Positions 43,049-53,112 of a stretch of 64,000 bases of DNA are shown in pieces. The position numbers and the translations under genes are program-made. How positions within the stretch are numbered: position 1 is the stretch's first letter; every line of letters starts with the position of its first letter. The stretch is taken from the NCBI RefSeq assembly GCF_014696435.1, contig NZ_JACJQG010000013.1, positions 94,651-158,650 on the forward strand, in the 5' to 3' direction. Source of the DNA: Calothrix anomala FACHB-343 (GTDB taxonomy: Bacteria; Cyanobacteriota; Cyanobacteriia; Cyanobacteriales; Nostocaceae). The notes beneath the pieces were generated by a model. It was not told the DNA's origin. It ran no database searches and saw only the letters and a list, made by a program, of their open reading frames with translations.

Positions 43049-44725
43049 TTAGGATTCAGAAACCGTTGTGTTCTGAGATTTTAACTTTTCACTAGAGATA
43101 AACAAAGCTTTTGGTTGCGAGTACAGCAGCAAACCATACTCCAACCCTGCAACTACCGCTTGATAGGAAGCTTCCAAAATATTTGTGGAAACGCCTAAGG
43201 TAGTCCAGCGTTGATGTCCATTACCTGATTGTACCAAAGCTCGCGTCTTGGCGGTTGTGCCGGTGTTGCCGTTAAGAATGCGGACTTTATAATCTGTGAG
43301 TTCAAACTCTGCTATTTGGGGATAAAACTTGACTAAAGCCTTGCGTAAAGCTGCGTCTAACGCTGCTACGGGCCCTATACCTTCTGCAGCTTCTAAAATA
43401 TTTTCCCCATTTACAGATACTTTAATTGTCGCTAAAGAATTTGTGGTTTCTTTGCCGGCGATTAAATCGCAATGTACTTGAAAGCCTTTAATTTCAAAGA
43501 ATTTCTGGCGTTTTCCCAAGGCTTCATACATCAACAGGGCAAAACTCGCTTCTGCGGCTTCAAATTGATAGCCTTCACTCTCCAAATCTTTCATTTTTTG
43601 GAGAATTTGTCTAGCTTCGGGTTGACGCTGATCTAATTCAATACCCAAAGTCCGGGCTTTAGCTAAGACATTACTAATTCCAGATTGTTCGGAAATGACG
43701 ATGCGGCGACGGTTTCCTACTTGTTCTGGCTGAATGTGTTCGTAAGTCAGGGGATTGCGTTCGACTGCGGAGACATGAATCCCACCTTTGTGTGCAAATG
43801 CTGAAATCCCCACAAAGGGCGCATGTTCATCAGGGGCGAGGTTGACGACTTCGCTGACAAAGCGACTGGCTTCTGTAAGTTGGGCTAGCTCGTCTTCACC
43901 GATACAGCTATAACCTAACTTTAATTGTAAATTAGGAATCAAAGAACAAAGATTCGCATTGCCACAACGTTCGCCATAACCGTTGATTGTACCTTGTACC
44001 ATCCTCGCCCCAGCCATGACAGCAGCTAAGGCATTCGCCACGGCTAAATCGGAGTCATTATGGGTGTGAATCCCAATTTGGGGAATTTTCATCTGGGCTT
44101 TGTCAGCAACCAATGACGAATGATGATTGACTGCTTGGACAATTTCTGTAACTTCATGGGGTAAAGTTCCGCCATTGGTATCACAAAGAACTAACCATTC
44201 TGCACCAGAGGCGATCGCGGTTTCTAATGTCTTTAATGCATAATCGGGATTATGCTTGTAACCGTCAAACCAATGTTCTGCATCGTAGATTACCCGCCGC
44301 CCTTGGCTACCAAGGTACTCAATGGTATCGCGGATCATCGCCAAATTCTCTTCTAAGGTCGTTTTTAGCCCTGTGGTGACATGTAAATCCCAGGATTTAC
44401 CAAATACCGTCACCCAGCGCGTACCCGCCGCCAGAATTGCTTGCAGCATCGGCTCTGATGCAGCATTGGTATGAGGGCGACGGGTAGAACAAAAAGCGAC
44501 AATTTCGGAATTTTTAAGCGGATCTTCCTGTAATTGCCAGAAAAATTGTACATCCTTGGGATTGGCACCAGGCCAACCCCCTTCAATAAAGGGAACCCCT
44601 AATTGATCTAGTCTTCTGGCGATGCGTAACTTATCTTCTATGGACACCGATAGTCCTTCACGTTGAGTACCATCCCGTAGCGTAGTGTCATAGAGCCAAA
44701 GTTGAGGTGAAGAATTTGTAGTCAT
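43049..44725 (-). CDS. cimA: Citramalate synthase
   Basis: 558 residues from the ATG at 44725; a TTG at 44755 would add ten non-conserved residues. The HMGL-like TIM barrel begins WLYDTTLRDGTQREGLS, with the metal/catalytic HTHNDSDLAVAN at about 215-226 and GYGERCGNANL. The C-terminal LeuA-type regulatory domain (about 400-540) has the usual DYKVRILNGNTGTTAKTR. The family condenses acetyl-CoA with pyruvate to (R)-citramalate, the entry to isoleucine made without threonine deaminase. The FIEGGWPGANPKD segment separates CimA from isopropylmalate synthase. Confidence 0.93.
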   Translation of the reverse strand: MTTNSSPQLWLYDTTLRDGTQREGLSVSIEDKLRIARRLDQLGVPFIEGGWPGANPKDVQFFWQLQEDPLKNSEIVAFCSTRRPHTNAASEPMLQAILAAGTRWVTVFGKSWDLHVTTGLKTTLEENLAMIRDTIEYLGSQGRRVIYDAEHWFDGYKHNPDYALKTLETAIASGAEWLVLCDTNGGTLPHEVTEIVQAVNHHSSLVADKAQMKIPQIGIHTHNDSDLAVANALAAVMAGARMVQGTINGYGERCGNANLCSLIPNLQLKLGYSCIGEDELAQLTEASRFVSEVVNLAPDEHAPFVGISAFAHKGGIHVSAVERNPLTYEHIQPEQVGNRRRIVISEQSGISNVLAKARTLGIELDQRQPEARQILQKMKDLESEGYQFEAAEASFALLMYEALGKRQKFFEIKGFQVHCDLIAGKETTNSLATIKVSVNGENILEAAEGIGPVAALDAALRKALVKFYPQIAEFELTDYKVRILNGNTGTTAKTRALVQSGNGHQRWTTLGVSTNILEASYQAVVAGLEYGLLLYSQPKALFISSEKLKSQNTTVSES

Positions 44726-45270
44726 ATTTTTAGGCAATGTGCCAATATACAACAAAAAGCCAGTTTACTAATTCCCAAATGTCCACACAACTAGCTTTAA
44801 ATAGCAACTGAGATTGTATGCGATCGCCACAGCAGTTAGATTACTCAACAACCCAGGCGAAATATTGTCCATTAGACAGCCTACTTCCGCGAAACTTTGG
44901 TGCAAAATGGTATTGACCTCTACAATGGCGGTGTTAAGGTAATAAACTATCACTCTGTTGGCAGATGTAGTAACTGAGCAGTTAAGGTAGAAGGCGAAGT
45001 TTTTTCTGCGATCGCTTCTGCTTATTGTCCTACAGCAGACCTGCATCTCGTCTGACAAACCAATCGAGGTTTTAGACAAACAATAATAGCTGTAGCCAGA
45101 TAGATTAGGACATCAACCTAAGATAAAACCCTGATACTAAAAGGTTTTTAAGTCTGTCAACTGTCAACAGTCAACTGTCAACAGCTATAGTATGAAATAA
45201 AAAATTTGCTGGATTTCACCAAATTCGCAAATCAACACAAAAACACCAACTTCACAAGGAGCAAAGCAAC
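44726..45270. other. Spacer with a possibly decayed gene and dispersed repeats
   Basis: No intact gene. 44820-45060 contains two HIP1 sites and broken, gene-like stretches on the plus strand (for example EGEVFSAIASAYCPTADLH) interrupted by stops, which may be a remnant. 45093-45160 is a copy of the dispersed repeat at 12991-13058, followed by CTGTCAA/CAGTCAA heptamers. AAGGAG at about 45256 is the ribosome-binding site of the next gene. Confidence 0.4.
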
Positions 45271-45618
45271 ATGGGTAGATGGACACCGCTAATTCTGATG
45301 GCTGGAGGCTTGGCTATATTGCTAGGTACGTTACTAGGGATTAACTTTCCCATGGGGGGACAAAGCGCCAGCGTCCCAACAAATAGCAAAACCTCAAAAG
45401 TCCTCCCAGCTAATATTAACGTTAATAGCACAGAAGCGGGCAGAAATAACGATTCTACTAGCGAAAATAGAAGCAATGTAGCGCAAAATAACAATTCTAC
45501 TGGCGATTCCACCACAGATACCGAAAATACCGATACCACCACTACAGATACTCAATCTACAGATAGTCAATCTACTGAAGAAAATTCAACTTCACAACCC
45601 ATTCGCGCCTTGTGGTAG
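45271..45618 (+). CDS. Small membrane-anchored Ser/Thr/Asn-rich protein
   Basis: 115 residues. A hydrophobic N-terminal helix (WTPLILMAGGLAILLGTLLGI) is an anchor or signal peptide. The rest is low-complexity: NSTEAGRNNDSTSEN, then Thr/Asp/Ser-rich TDTENTDTTTTDTQSTDSQS. Probably exported and disordered. AAGGAG lies 9 bases before the ATG, good evidence for translation. No family recognised. Confidence 0.6.
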   Translation: MGRWTPLILMAGGLAILLGTLLGINFPMGGQSASVPTNSKTSKVLPANINVNSTEAGRNNDSTSENRSNVAQNNNSTGDSTTDTENTDTTTTDTQSTDSQSTEENSTSQPIRALW

Positions 45619-45736
45619 AGTTTGCTCGTCAATGGTTGCGAGTTATGAGTTATAAGTTATGAGTGATCGGTTATTAGTTGTGAGTTGTTAGTTATGTACT
45701 AATGATAAATGGCTAATAATGTATGACTAATGACTA

Positions 45737-47716
45737 ATGACTAGTGACATTTTAATTATTGGCGGCGGCGCGATTGGTTTAGCGATCGCCGTAGAACTCA
45801 AACTGCGCGGGGCAAATGTCACCGTGCTTTGCCGTGATTTTAACGCCGCCGCTACCCATGCGGCGGCTGGGATGTTGGCACCAGATGCGGAAAATTTGAC
45901 AGATGAGGCAATGTATGCTTTATGCTGGCGATCGCTTGCTTTATATCCCGAATGGACGCACAAACTCGAAGAACTTGCTGGTTTACCCACACTTTATTGG
46001 CCTTGTGGCATCTTAGCACCTGTTTATCAACAGCACGAGCAGCAAAATACCCTTTTGTCACCATCAGCGCGGGAATCACCTGCTTATTGGTTAGATAAAA
46101 CCGCAATCCAGCAATATCAGCCAGGATTAGCAGCTGAAGTAGTTGGTGGCTGGTGGTATCCCGAAAATGGACAAGTAGATAATCGCGCCTTAGCAAGGGT
46201 ATTGTGGACGGTGGCTGAGTCCGTTGGCGTAGAAATTAAAAACGGCGTTAGCGTTGAAGCCTTTTTACAACAGCAAGGTAAAGTATTAGGCGTACAAACT
46301 AGCGCTGGGGTTTTTCGCGCTAGCCATTATGTCTTAGCCACTGGTGCTTGGTCAAATGAATTACTACCATTTCCCGTGCGTCCTGTCAAGGGGCAAATGT
46401 TGCGGCTGCGCGTACCGGAATCTTTACCAGAATTGCCCCTGAAGCGGATTTTATATGGGGAGAATACCTATATAGTACCCAGACGCGATCGCACAATTAT
46501 TATTGGTGCAACAAAAGAAGATGTTGGTTTTACCCCAAATAACACACCAGCCGGGATACAAACGTTACTTCAACAAGCTACCCGCCTTTATCCCCAATTA
46601 CAAGATTACCCAATTGAGGAATTTTGGTGGGGATTTCGTCCCGGTACACCTGATGAATTACCAATTTTGGGAACTAGTCCCTGTGCAAATTTAACTTTAG
46701 CGGTGGGACATTATCGCAATGGGATTTTGCTAGCACCCATCACCGCCGCCATCATTGCTGATTTAATTACCCAAGAAAAATCAGATCCTTTATTATCTCA
46801 CTTCCATTATTCGCGCTTCCTGCCGCAATCTACCCCCATGTTTACTCACTCTGCGAATTTCACCAACGGACATCGTTCTGTTGCGACTTTAGATAACTTA
46901 GATCGCAATGTCATCACCACTGAAGACTCACCATTAATCATTGCAGGTAAAACCTTTCGTTCTCGCCTAATGACTGGAACTGGTAAATATCGCAGCATTG
47001 CAGAAATGCAGCAAAGTATTATCGCCAGTGAATGTCAAATTGTTACCGTCGCCGTGCGTCGAGTGCAAACCAAAGCGGCTGGACATGAAGGTTTAGCCGA
47101 AGCACTCGACTGGCAGAAAATTTGGATGTTACCCAATACAGCAGGCTGTCAAACCGCAGAAGACGCGATTCGGGTAGCGCGGTTAGGGCGAGAAATGGCG
47201 AAACTTTTGGGACAGGAAGATAATAATTTCGTCAAATTAGAAGTTATCCCCGATCCTAAATATTTATTACCAGATCCCATAGGCACATTGCAAGCCGCAG
47301 AACAATTAGTTAAAGAAGGCTTTGCTGTATTGCCCTATATCAACGCTGACCCGATGTTAGCCAAGCGCTTAGAAGAAGCCGGCTGCGCCACAGTGATGCC
47401 CTTAGCATCGCCCATCGGCTCAGGACAAGGCTTGAAGACTACAGCGAATATCCAAATTATCATTGAAAATTCCCAAATTCCCGTCGTAGTCGATGCGGGG
47501 ATTGGTGCGCCATCAGAAGCAGCTCAAGCAATGGAACTAGGTGCAGATGCTTTATTAATTAATAGTGCGATCGCTTTGGCAAAAAATCCAGCTGCAATGG
47601 CACGCGCCATGAATCTAGCCGCCGTTGCCGGTCGTCTCGCCTACCTCGCAGGGAGAATGCCAATTAAAGACTACGCTAGTGCTAGTTCCCCACTCACAGG
47701 GACAATTAGTAGTTAG
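45737..47716 (+). CDS. ThiO-ThiG fusion: glycine oxidase / thiazole synthase
   Basis: 659 residues. The N-terminal glycine oxidase (ThiO, about 1-355) starts [18 protein letters not shown] (FAD motif) and has [11 protein letters not shown] and the DAO-type end [14 protein letters not shown]. After a linker comes thiazole synthase ThiG (about 395-650): [38 protein letters not shown] with the Schiff-base lysine, [14 protein letters not shown] and [18 protein letters not shown]. ThiO turns glycine into iminoglyoxylate, which ThiG uses with deoxyxylulose phosphate and ThiS-thiocarboxylate to make the thiamin thiazole. Fusion of the two is known in cyanobacteria. The start codon is inside TGACTAA heptamers. 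Confidence 0.93.
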   Translation: MTSDILIIGGGAIGLAIAVELKLRGANVTVLCRDFNAAATHAAAGMLAPDAENLTDEAMYALCWRSLALYPEWTHKLEELAGLPTLYWPCGILAPVYQQHEQQNTLLSPSARESPAYWLDKTAIQQYQPGLAAEVVGGWWYPENGQVDNRALARVLWTVAESVGVEIKNGVSVEAFLQQQGKVLGVQTSAGVFRASHYVLATGAWSNELLPFPVRPVKGQMLRLRVPESLPELPLKRILYGENTYIVPRRDRTIIIGATKEDVGFTPNNTPAGIQTLLQQATRLYPQLQDYPIEEFWWGFRPGTPDELPILGTSPCANLTLAVGHYRNGILLAPITAAIIADLITQEKSDPLLSHFHYSRFLPQSTPMFTHSANFTNGHRSVATLDNLDRNVITTEDSPLIIAGKTFRSRLMTGTGKYRSIAEMQQSIIASECQIVTVAVRRVQTKAAGHEGLAEALDWQKIWMLPNTAGCQTAEDAIRVARLGREMAKLLGQEDNNFVKLEVIPDPKYLLPDPIGTLQAAEQLVKEGFAVLPYINADPMLAKRLEEAGCATVMPLASPIGSGQGLKTTANIQIIIENSQIPVVVDAGIGAPSEAAQAMELGADALLINSAIALAKNPAAMARAMNLAAVAGRLAYLAGRMPIKDYASASSPLTGTISS

Positions 47717-48054
47717 TCAGTTGTCAGTTGTCAGTTGACTGTTGACTGTTGACTGTTGACTGTTGACTGCGGCGCACTGAGCCTGTCGAAGTGTTGACCA
47801 TTGACCATTGACCATTGACCATTAGACCTCTTGCATAAATATTTTTTTGTCTCACGCATAGACGCGAAGCGGCTTCCCGCAGGGTAGGCGCAAAGACGAG
47901 GCAGTGCGTTGGGCAGGTTTCCCGACTTGAAGCAACTGCCGTTGTAAAGAAGAAGGAAAGAATCAAGACTTTTGTAAGAAGTCTATTGACTATTGACCAT
48001 TGACTATTGACCATTGACCATTGACTATTGACTATTGACTATTGACTATACCGA
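47717..48054. repeat. Dense heptamer arrays and an inverted palindromic repeat
   Basis: TCAGTTG/TTGACTG units at 47716-47770, TTGACCA units at 47795-47822, and TTGACTA/TTGACCA units at 47984-48046. Between them, 47898-47943 is a reverse-oriented copy of the palindrome found at 23924 and 52871. The GCGCACTGAGCCTGTCGAAGTG patch at about 47772 is another common dispersed repeat. Confidence 0.75.
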
Positions 48055-48073
48055 AAGTAACAATTGTTTACTT
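48055..48073. promoter_or_regulatory. Near-perfect palindrome upstream of psb34
   Basis: AAGTAACAATTGTTTACTT differs from its reverse complement only by a shifted single A/T around the centre CAATTG. It lies 67 bp upstream of the psb34 ATG, a position suited to a regulator-binding site. No regulator can be named. Confidence 0.35.
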
Positions 48074-48139
48074 TTTGTGAATAGTCACTATAAAGTTTAT
48101 GCAACAATTAAACAAAAGATAACAACAAGGAATTAGTTC

Positions 48140-48310
48140 ATGCCGTATACAAATGAAGAAGGCGGTCTTCTCAATAATTTTGCTCGCGAACCCAAGATTT
48201 ATGCAGCAGAACCTCCAAATGCAGGGCAAAAGCGAACCTACGTTGTTCTAGGAGTAGTCGCTACAGTCTTGGTTGGTGGTCTAATTTTTGTCGCCTTCTC
48301 TGTTTCGTGA
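48140..48310 (+). CDS. psb34: Psb34-type (ssl1498 family) single-helix photosystem II assembly protein
   Basis: 56 residues. The N-terminal motif GGLLNNFAREPKIYAAEPP (family pattern LNNFAxEPKxY) is shared with high-light-inducible proteins and Psb34. A single C-terminal membrane helix follows (VVLGVVATVLVGGLIFVAFSVS). AAGG nine bases upstream of the ATG supports the start. Psb34 binds the CP47/RC47 assembly intermediate of photosystem II in thylakoids. It is a single gene with its own terminator at 48362-48393. Confidence 0.8.
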   Translation: MPYTNEEGGLLNNFAREPKIYAAEPPNAGQKRTYVVLGVVATVLVGGLIFVAFSVS

Positions 48311-48819
48311 CTTAGTTGAACGCAAAGAATTTTAATAAAATTTAATCTTTTCTCTGATTTGAGGTTCTTCACCCATGAGGAACCTAATTTTTTGCAATTT
48401 ACTGCCAAGAATATTCAAAAGAAACAGCAATCTAGCTTTATGCTTACGGAAAATACTCAACTTATAGCGGATTTAATTAGTACGTAGCGAATCCTCAGCT
48501 CACTTTATGTAAAAAATATAAAAAAAATATAAACTTGAAGTAGGTAAAGCAAAAAGCGAAAAATATCATGTCCTGTTTCTGGAACACCTGTTTTTCTAGC
48601 TCAATCACCGGAAAAACCCCCAAATAAATCCAAAAAGCCCTCATCCCTCACCCCTAGTCCCTATTCTCAAGCTAGCCCGTCATGGGAAAATCCCATAACT
48701 AAACAAGAAAATCTGTCTTTCCCATGCCCTATGCCCCATGCCCATTTTCTAGCTAGTGGTTGAGTACTTAGATGTACCCTTAAAGAAAATGTAAACTGTG
48801 TATTGGCTTTTTAGCCGCT
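48311..48819. other. Spacer between psb34 and the TPR gene
   Basis: Apart from the psb34 terminator, no gene is recognised. The stretch is AT-rich with CCCATGCCCCATGCCC heptamer-like repeats at about 48720-48745. It probably holds the promoter of the TPR gene. Confidence 0.4.
48362..48393 (+). terminator. Rho-independent terminator of psb34
   Basis: AGGTTC (48362-48367) pairs with GAACCT (48380-48385), loop of 12, followed by AATTTTTT. Located 51 bp after the psb34 stop codon. Confidence 0.75.
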
Positions 48820-51030
48820 ATGAGCGTGAACGATACTGCACACACAGATAATTTTGCTTGGAATCGGCAAGTATATCACCGATTAAAACTTGCTTTGAGT
48901 CTGAATTTAAGAAGACAAATATTTATCGCAGTTTGTGATGATTTACACTTAAGAAATCAAATAGCAGCGCGGTTGCATTCTACCTTGGCTTATCCTGTGG
49001 GGCAAGTTTTATATCAGCCTGATGATAGCCTAGAAAGTAGTACAGCTGCCTATCCACGCCTCGCCACTTTACGTTTAAATCTCAGCGATCCTAATCTGAT
49101 AGCTCAAATCAATCAATGGCTGGCGAATTATCCACCGCCAACTATTGGAGCATCAAAAGATACACCTGGTAGACCTTTACCCGTACCTGCATTTCAAATT
49201 GTGGGTGTAGAACTACTCACTAGACAGTCAGTAGCTATTCAACGGATGTTTTTACACCATCTGCGCGTCATTGAGGAATATTTATCTAGCGAAAAAACCA
49301 GCGGCTTTTTAGAAGCGAGTATACTTTTATGGGTACCGCGTCCTTGGTTGTCGGCGATTCAGCAGTCAGCGCCACAGTTTTGGCATAGCCGTACTGGTGT
49401 GTTTTATTTTGCTGGAGATCCCACACCTACAGTACAACATCCAGACTATTCAGAACGGTTTGCAAGTTCGAGAAATTTAGATTTTGATGATTTTCAACCA
49501 TCGATTTTAGAAGAAGTACCTATCCCAGCAGAACTAGAAGCTGCAAAGGATAGCGAACTCGATTTGGCAGAAAATTTTGATTTTCCTGCTGATGAACCAG
49601 TCAATCACCAAGAGTTACAAGAAGAAGTTGCTTTACCAACAGAACTCCTGAAAGTTGAGGTAAATCCGGAATTACATTCGGCAAATAATAGCGAAAATTA
49701 TTTGGAATCGCTGCCATCTTTATCTCATATTAGTAAACAATTATCTGAATTAGTATTAACAACAATTAATACAAAGATTCTTGCGGATGATGAGGAGATT
49801 TCCCAAGCACAGCAAATGCTCGCGGAGATTGAGCGATTACACGCAGAAAATGCTCCGGGAGAAGCGCTAGGTGCTGCCTATCATAAATTAGGCAATTTTT
49901 ATCGTCTGCGGATCGAACAAGGACAGGTAACTGCGGAAAATTTGATGGTAGCTATTATTGCTTACCAAGAGTCAATTACTTTTGATGATACTTCACCTCA
50001 GTTACCAGATATCTTAAATGATTTGGGTACGCTTTATTGGATGTTATATCGTACTCCATCGGCACCAGAAGAGGGACAAACTTATATAGAACAGGGAATT
50101 GAATTTTATAAGTTAGCGTTAAAGCTAATCTCACCACAAACTCACCCAGAAACTTATGCGCGGGTACAAAATAATTTAGGTACAGCTTATGGAGATTTAG
50201 CGAGATTTGCTCATCCACCAGATTGTTGGCAACAAGCAGTAATAGCTTATAACGAAGCGTTGCGCTATCGTACAGTGGCGATGGAACCGTTAAAGTATGC
50301 GGCTTGTCAGAATAATTTGGGTACGGCTTATTGGCATTTGGGACAATACAATCAACCTGTGGTGAATTTAAAAAAAGCGATCGCATCTTATAACCTTGCA
50401 CTGGCTCACTACAACCCTCAAGATGAACCGCTCAAGTATGGCATGATTCAAAATAACATCGGTACTGCCTATTGGAATCTGGCACAATACGAGCAACCAG
50501 CGCACAATCTGCGGATGGCGATAGATGTTTACTGTGATGCGCTCAAATATCGTACAGCGGCAACTGTTCCTAGCGGCTGTGCTGCAACCCAAAATAATTT
50601 AGGTACGGCTTATTGGCATTTAGCTAATCTTTCACAAACGCCGAAAGAAGACAAATATAATTATCTACGATTGTGCATTGCTGCTTATGATGAAGCTTTA
50701 GCTTTAGCACATTCACTGAATCCGGCTGCTTTAAGTTTTGATGTGTTAGCTACTCATAATAATTTAGGTTTAGCTCATTATCAAATTGCTACAGATCAAT
50801 ATTTTAATGGTGATAAAACACAGCGTACTCAACATTTAGAAGCTGCATTAAATAATCATTTGCAAGCTTTAAATGGATTGAGCAAACAACCAGAGGCTTA
50901 TCAAACCACGTTTTCTTATGTGGTAAAAACAGTCCGCGCTTTCCATAGCGAGTTAGGAATCCAAGGACAAAATTTAGCTTTATCGAAAGTGCCGGCGCAA
51001 ATGTTACCGGAAATTTTACCGAAGTTGTAA
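48820..51030 (+). CDS. Tetratricopeptide-repeat protein
   Basis: 736 residues, no signal peptide. The N-terminal 200 residues (NRQVYHRLKLALSLNLRRQIFIAVCDD...) are a conserved-looking cyanobacterial domain of unknown role. An acidic linker follows (about 225-300). From about 335 to 710 there are TPR units, best seen in the repeated NNLGTAYWHLxxxxQP and QNNIGTAYWNLAQYEQP stretches with YxxAL helices. TPR arrays bind other proteins. The next gene, 167 bp downstream on the same strand, encodes a membrane-anchored VirB10-like protein, a possible partner. Confidence 0.82.
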   Translation: MSVNDTAHTDNFAWNRQVYHRLKLALSLNLRRQIFIAVCDDLHLRNQIAARLHSTLAYPVGQVLYQPDDSLESSTAAYPRLATLRLNLSDPNLIAQINQWLANYPPPTIGASKDTPGRPLPVPAFQIVGVELLTRQSVAIQRMFLHHLRVIEEYLSSEKTSGFLEASILLWVPRPWLSAIQQSAPQFWHSRTGVFYFAGDPTPTVQHPDYSERFASSRNLDFDDFQPSILEEVPIPAELEAAKDSELDLAENFDFPADEPVNHQELQEEVALPTELLKVEVNPELHSANNSENYLESLPSLSHISKQLSELVLTTINTKILADDEEISQAQQMLAEIERLHAENAPGEALGAAYHKLGNFYRLRIEQGQVTAENLMVAIIAYQESITFDDTSPQLPDILNDLGTLYWMLYRTPSAPEEGQTYIEQGIEFYKLALKLISPQTHPETYARVQNNLGTAYGDLARFAHPPDCWQQAVIAYNEALRYRTVAMEPLKYAACQNNLGTAYWHLGQYNQPVVNLKKAIASYNLALAHYNPQDEPLKYGMIQNNIGTAYWNLAQYEQPAHNLRMAIDVYCDALKYRTAATVPSGCAATQNNLGTAYWHLANLSQTPKEDKYNYLRLCIAAYDEALALAHSLNPAALSFDVLATHNNLGLAHYQIATDQYFNGDKTQRTQHLEAALNNHLQALNGLSKQPEAYQTTFSYVVKTVRAFHSELGIQGQNLALSKVPAQMLPEILPKL

Positions 51031-51197
51031 AAACCAAATTTTGTGGCTTTGTGAGGTAAAAATTATCTTATCTTAACCATGTCTTACCCATATATTAAAA
51101 ATAAATCATTATTTTTATGTCATTATTTAAAAATTTAATACATATAAAAACTTCTCAATAAAGCAAGTAATTATAAATAATCCTGCTGCTGCAATCT

Positions 51198-52781
51198 ATG
51201 TCTCAAAATTCAATTTCTTCTGGTGCTTCTCCACAAAATTCGCTTGATAGTCAAGCAGATAACTATCCGTTAGCAGTAGATGCGGAAGATTGGGAATTAC
51301 GAATAGCAAAATTAGTCGGGTTTGCGGAAGAACCTTTATCTGATGATGGGGAAGTTGTAGAAGAATCAGCTAATAAAGAGCCATCGCCACCTGAACCAAT
51401 AGCAGAGAAAACAGAACAGCCATTATCAACAAATCCCTTTGCTAAGTTAGGTTTGGTAGGTACGGCTACTTTTATTTTAGTTGTATTTACTGGTGGGTTT
51501 TTAACGCAGATTATGAGCAGTAACGAGCAACAACCCAGAAATAAGCAAATTGCAGTTCAACAAACTCCATCGCCAAATACACAACAATCAAAAGAAGCAG
51601 AGTTAGAGGAAAAAGTCGAGACGCTGAAAACAAAATTAGCCTTGACTGAACAAGCTGAAGCGGTGAAATTAGCACAACAGCAACTCAGAAATGGAAAACA
51701 GATAGCGTCTGCTGAGTCACGGGTTCCCCAGACTCCACGAGGGGATAATTCTGTCAGACAAACACCCATACCAACATCAACAGTTTACGTACCTCGCACA
51801 GTCACAGTGGAACGGATTGTGAAATCTCCCTCTGTACCCGTAGCTTCAACTGCTTCAACTTTACCACCATCGCCACCAATTATTCCTAACCCACAACCTC
51901 AACCATTAGTCCCTGTGATTCCATCATCACCGCCTAATCCTTGGCAAATTTGGCAAAATTTAGCAAAGTTAGGTAGCTATGGAGAGGTGGGTAATAGCGA
52001 TCGCAATTATGACAATACAACAGATCAACCACAACCTAACAGCGATCGCGAGGAACAACAAGCAACAAACCCCGAACCGGAAGCAACACCCAAGCAGCAA
52101 GCACCGAGAATTAGTCAAGGAATCAGCCAAAATCCCCAAACTTTAGCTGTAGGGAGTAATGCTAAAGCTGTGTTAGCGACAGCTGTATTTGGCGAAACTT
52201 CTGATTCTGCTGAGAAAGACAACGCAAATATCTTTGTAGTGCGGTTACAAGAACCATTAAAAGCGATAGATGGCGCGATCGCTATTCCAGCAAATACGGA
52301 AATCTTAACGCAAATGAGTTCTTTATCCGAGCAAGGTTTAGTCAAATTAGAAGTTTTAAAACTAATTGTACCAGTTCAAGGAAAACTTACAGAAAGAACT
52401 GTACAGCAAAATGCATTAACCATCCGCGCGCCTCAAGGTAAACCCCTAATCGCTAACCAATTTCCTAATAGAGGATCTTCTATTGCTGGTATGGATATTG
52501 GACTGTTTGTTTTAGGTGGACTTGGTAAAGCAGCAGAGTTAATGAATCGGACTGATGCGCAAGTTGTGACTACTACTGGTTCTACGACTATTGTTAATAG
52601 TACTAATCCCGATCGTAACATTTTGGCGGGAATTTTTGAAGGGGGCATGAACACTGTTGTACCGCAAATTGCCCAACGCAATCAACAAGCAATTGCTCAA
52701 ATGTCTCAACGCACTAACGTTTGGTTTCTCCCAGCCGGTACAGCAGTGGAAATTTATGTTAATCAATCTATACAATTGTGA
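51198..52781 (+). CDS. Single-span membrane protein with a TrbI/VirB10-like C-terminal domain
   Basis: 527 residues. Acidic cytoplasmic N-terminus (1-85), one membrane helix at about 88-105 (LGLVGTATFILVVFTGGFL), a coiled coil (about 130-160), and a long Pro/Gln/Ser-rich linker (about 165-300). The C-terminal domain (about 310-527) contains the pattern AVLATAVFGE, IPANTEILTQM and the end NVWFLPAGTAVEIYVNQSI, which resembles the VirB10/TrbI beta-barrel domain. No conjugation genes are nearby, so a type IV secretion role is unlikely. More likely it is a periplasm-spanning envelope protein working with the TPR protein upstream. Family assignment by motif only. Confidence 0.65.
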   Translation: MSQNSISSGASPQNSLDSQADNYPLAVDAEDWELRIAKLVGFAEEPLSDDGEVVEESANKEPSPPEPIAEKTEQPLSTNPFAKLGLVGTATFILVVFTGGFLTQIMSSNEQQPRNKQIAVQQTPSPNTQQSKEAELEEKVETLKTKLALTEQAEAVKLAQQQLRNGKQIASAESRVPQTPRGDNSVRQTPIPTSTVYVPRTVTVERIVKSPSVPVASTASTLPPSPPIIPNPQPQPLVPVIPSSPPNPWQIWQNLAKLGSYGEVGNSDRNYDNTTDQPQPNSDREEQQATNPEPEATPKQQAPRISQGISQNPQTLAVGSNAKAVLATAVFGETSDSAEKDNANIFVVRLQEPLKAIDGAIAIPANTEILTQMSSLSEQGLVKLEVLKLIVPVQGKLTERTVQQNALTIRAPQGKPLIANQFPNRGSSIAGMDIGLFVLGGLGKAAELMNRTDAQVVTTTGSTTIVNSTNPDRNILAGIFEGGMNTVVPQIAQRNQQAIAQMSQRTNVWFLPAGTAVEIYVNQSIQL

Positions 52782-53112
52782 TTTTTTCTTAAAAAAGGCA
52801 TCCCTTAATTAGGACACCTTCGTCAATCAATTTTGGATTTTGGATTTTGGATTTTAGATTAACTCCATGCACGCCACTTGCTTTAATCCGGGAAACCCGT
52901 CCACCGCAGTGGCTTATAAATGCAGGGGCTTTAATTAAAAATTGTGGATTTTGGATGGGTGGATTTATTCCACGAATTAATTCGCTTGCTCAGAACCCGT
53001 GCGCGATTCTTTAAATTTTGAATCTTCAATCCAAAATTTAAAATCTAAAATCTAAAATTCGGTCATATTTATTATTTGCCTAGCACACATTTTTTGATGC
53101 GCCAATCAGTCT
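52782..53112. other. Repeat-filled spacer
   Basis: No gene seen. GATTTTG heptamers at about 52832-52858, a palindromic repeat at 52871-52914, and AAAATCT/AAATTT repeats at about 53020-53060, in part complementary to the first set, so that the spacer can fold back on itself. Confidence 0.6.
52871..52914 (+). repeat. Interspersed palindromic repeat
   Basis: ACGCCACTTGCTTTAATCCG then GGAAACCCGTCCACCGCAGTGG. Nearly identical to the copy inserted in tnpB (23924-23970). Confidence 0.8.

Noticed and set aside
44768-45079. 103-codon minus-strand frame upstream of cimA
   Set aside because: No family pattern; the region looks like decayed DNA with repeats.
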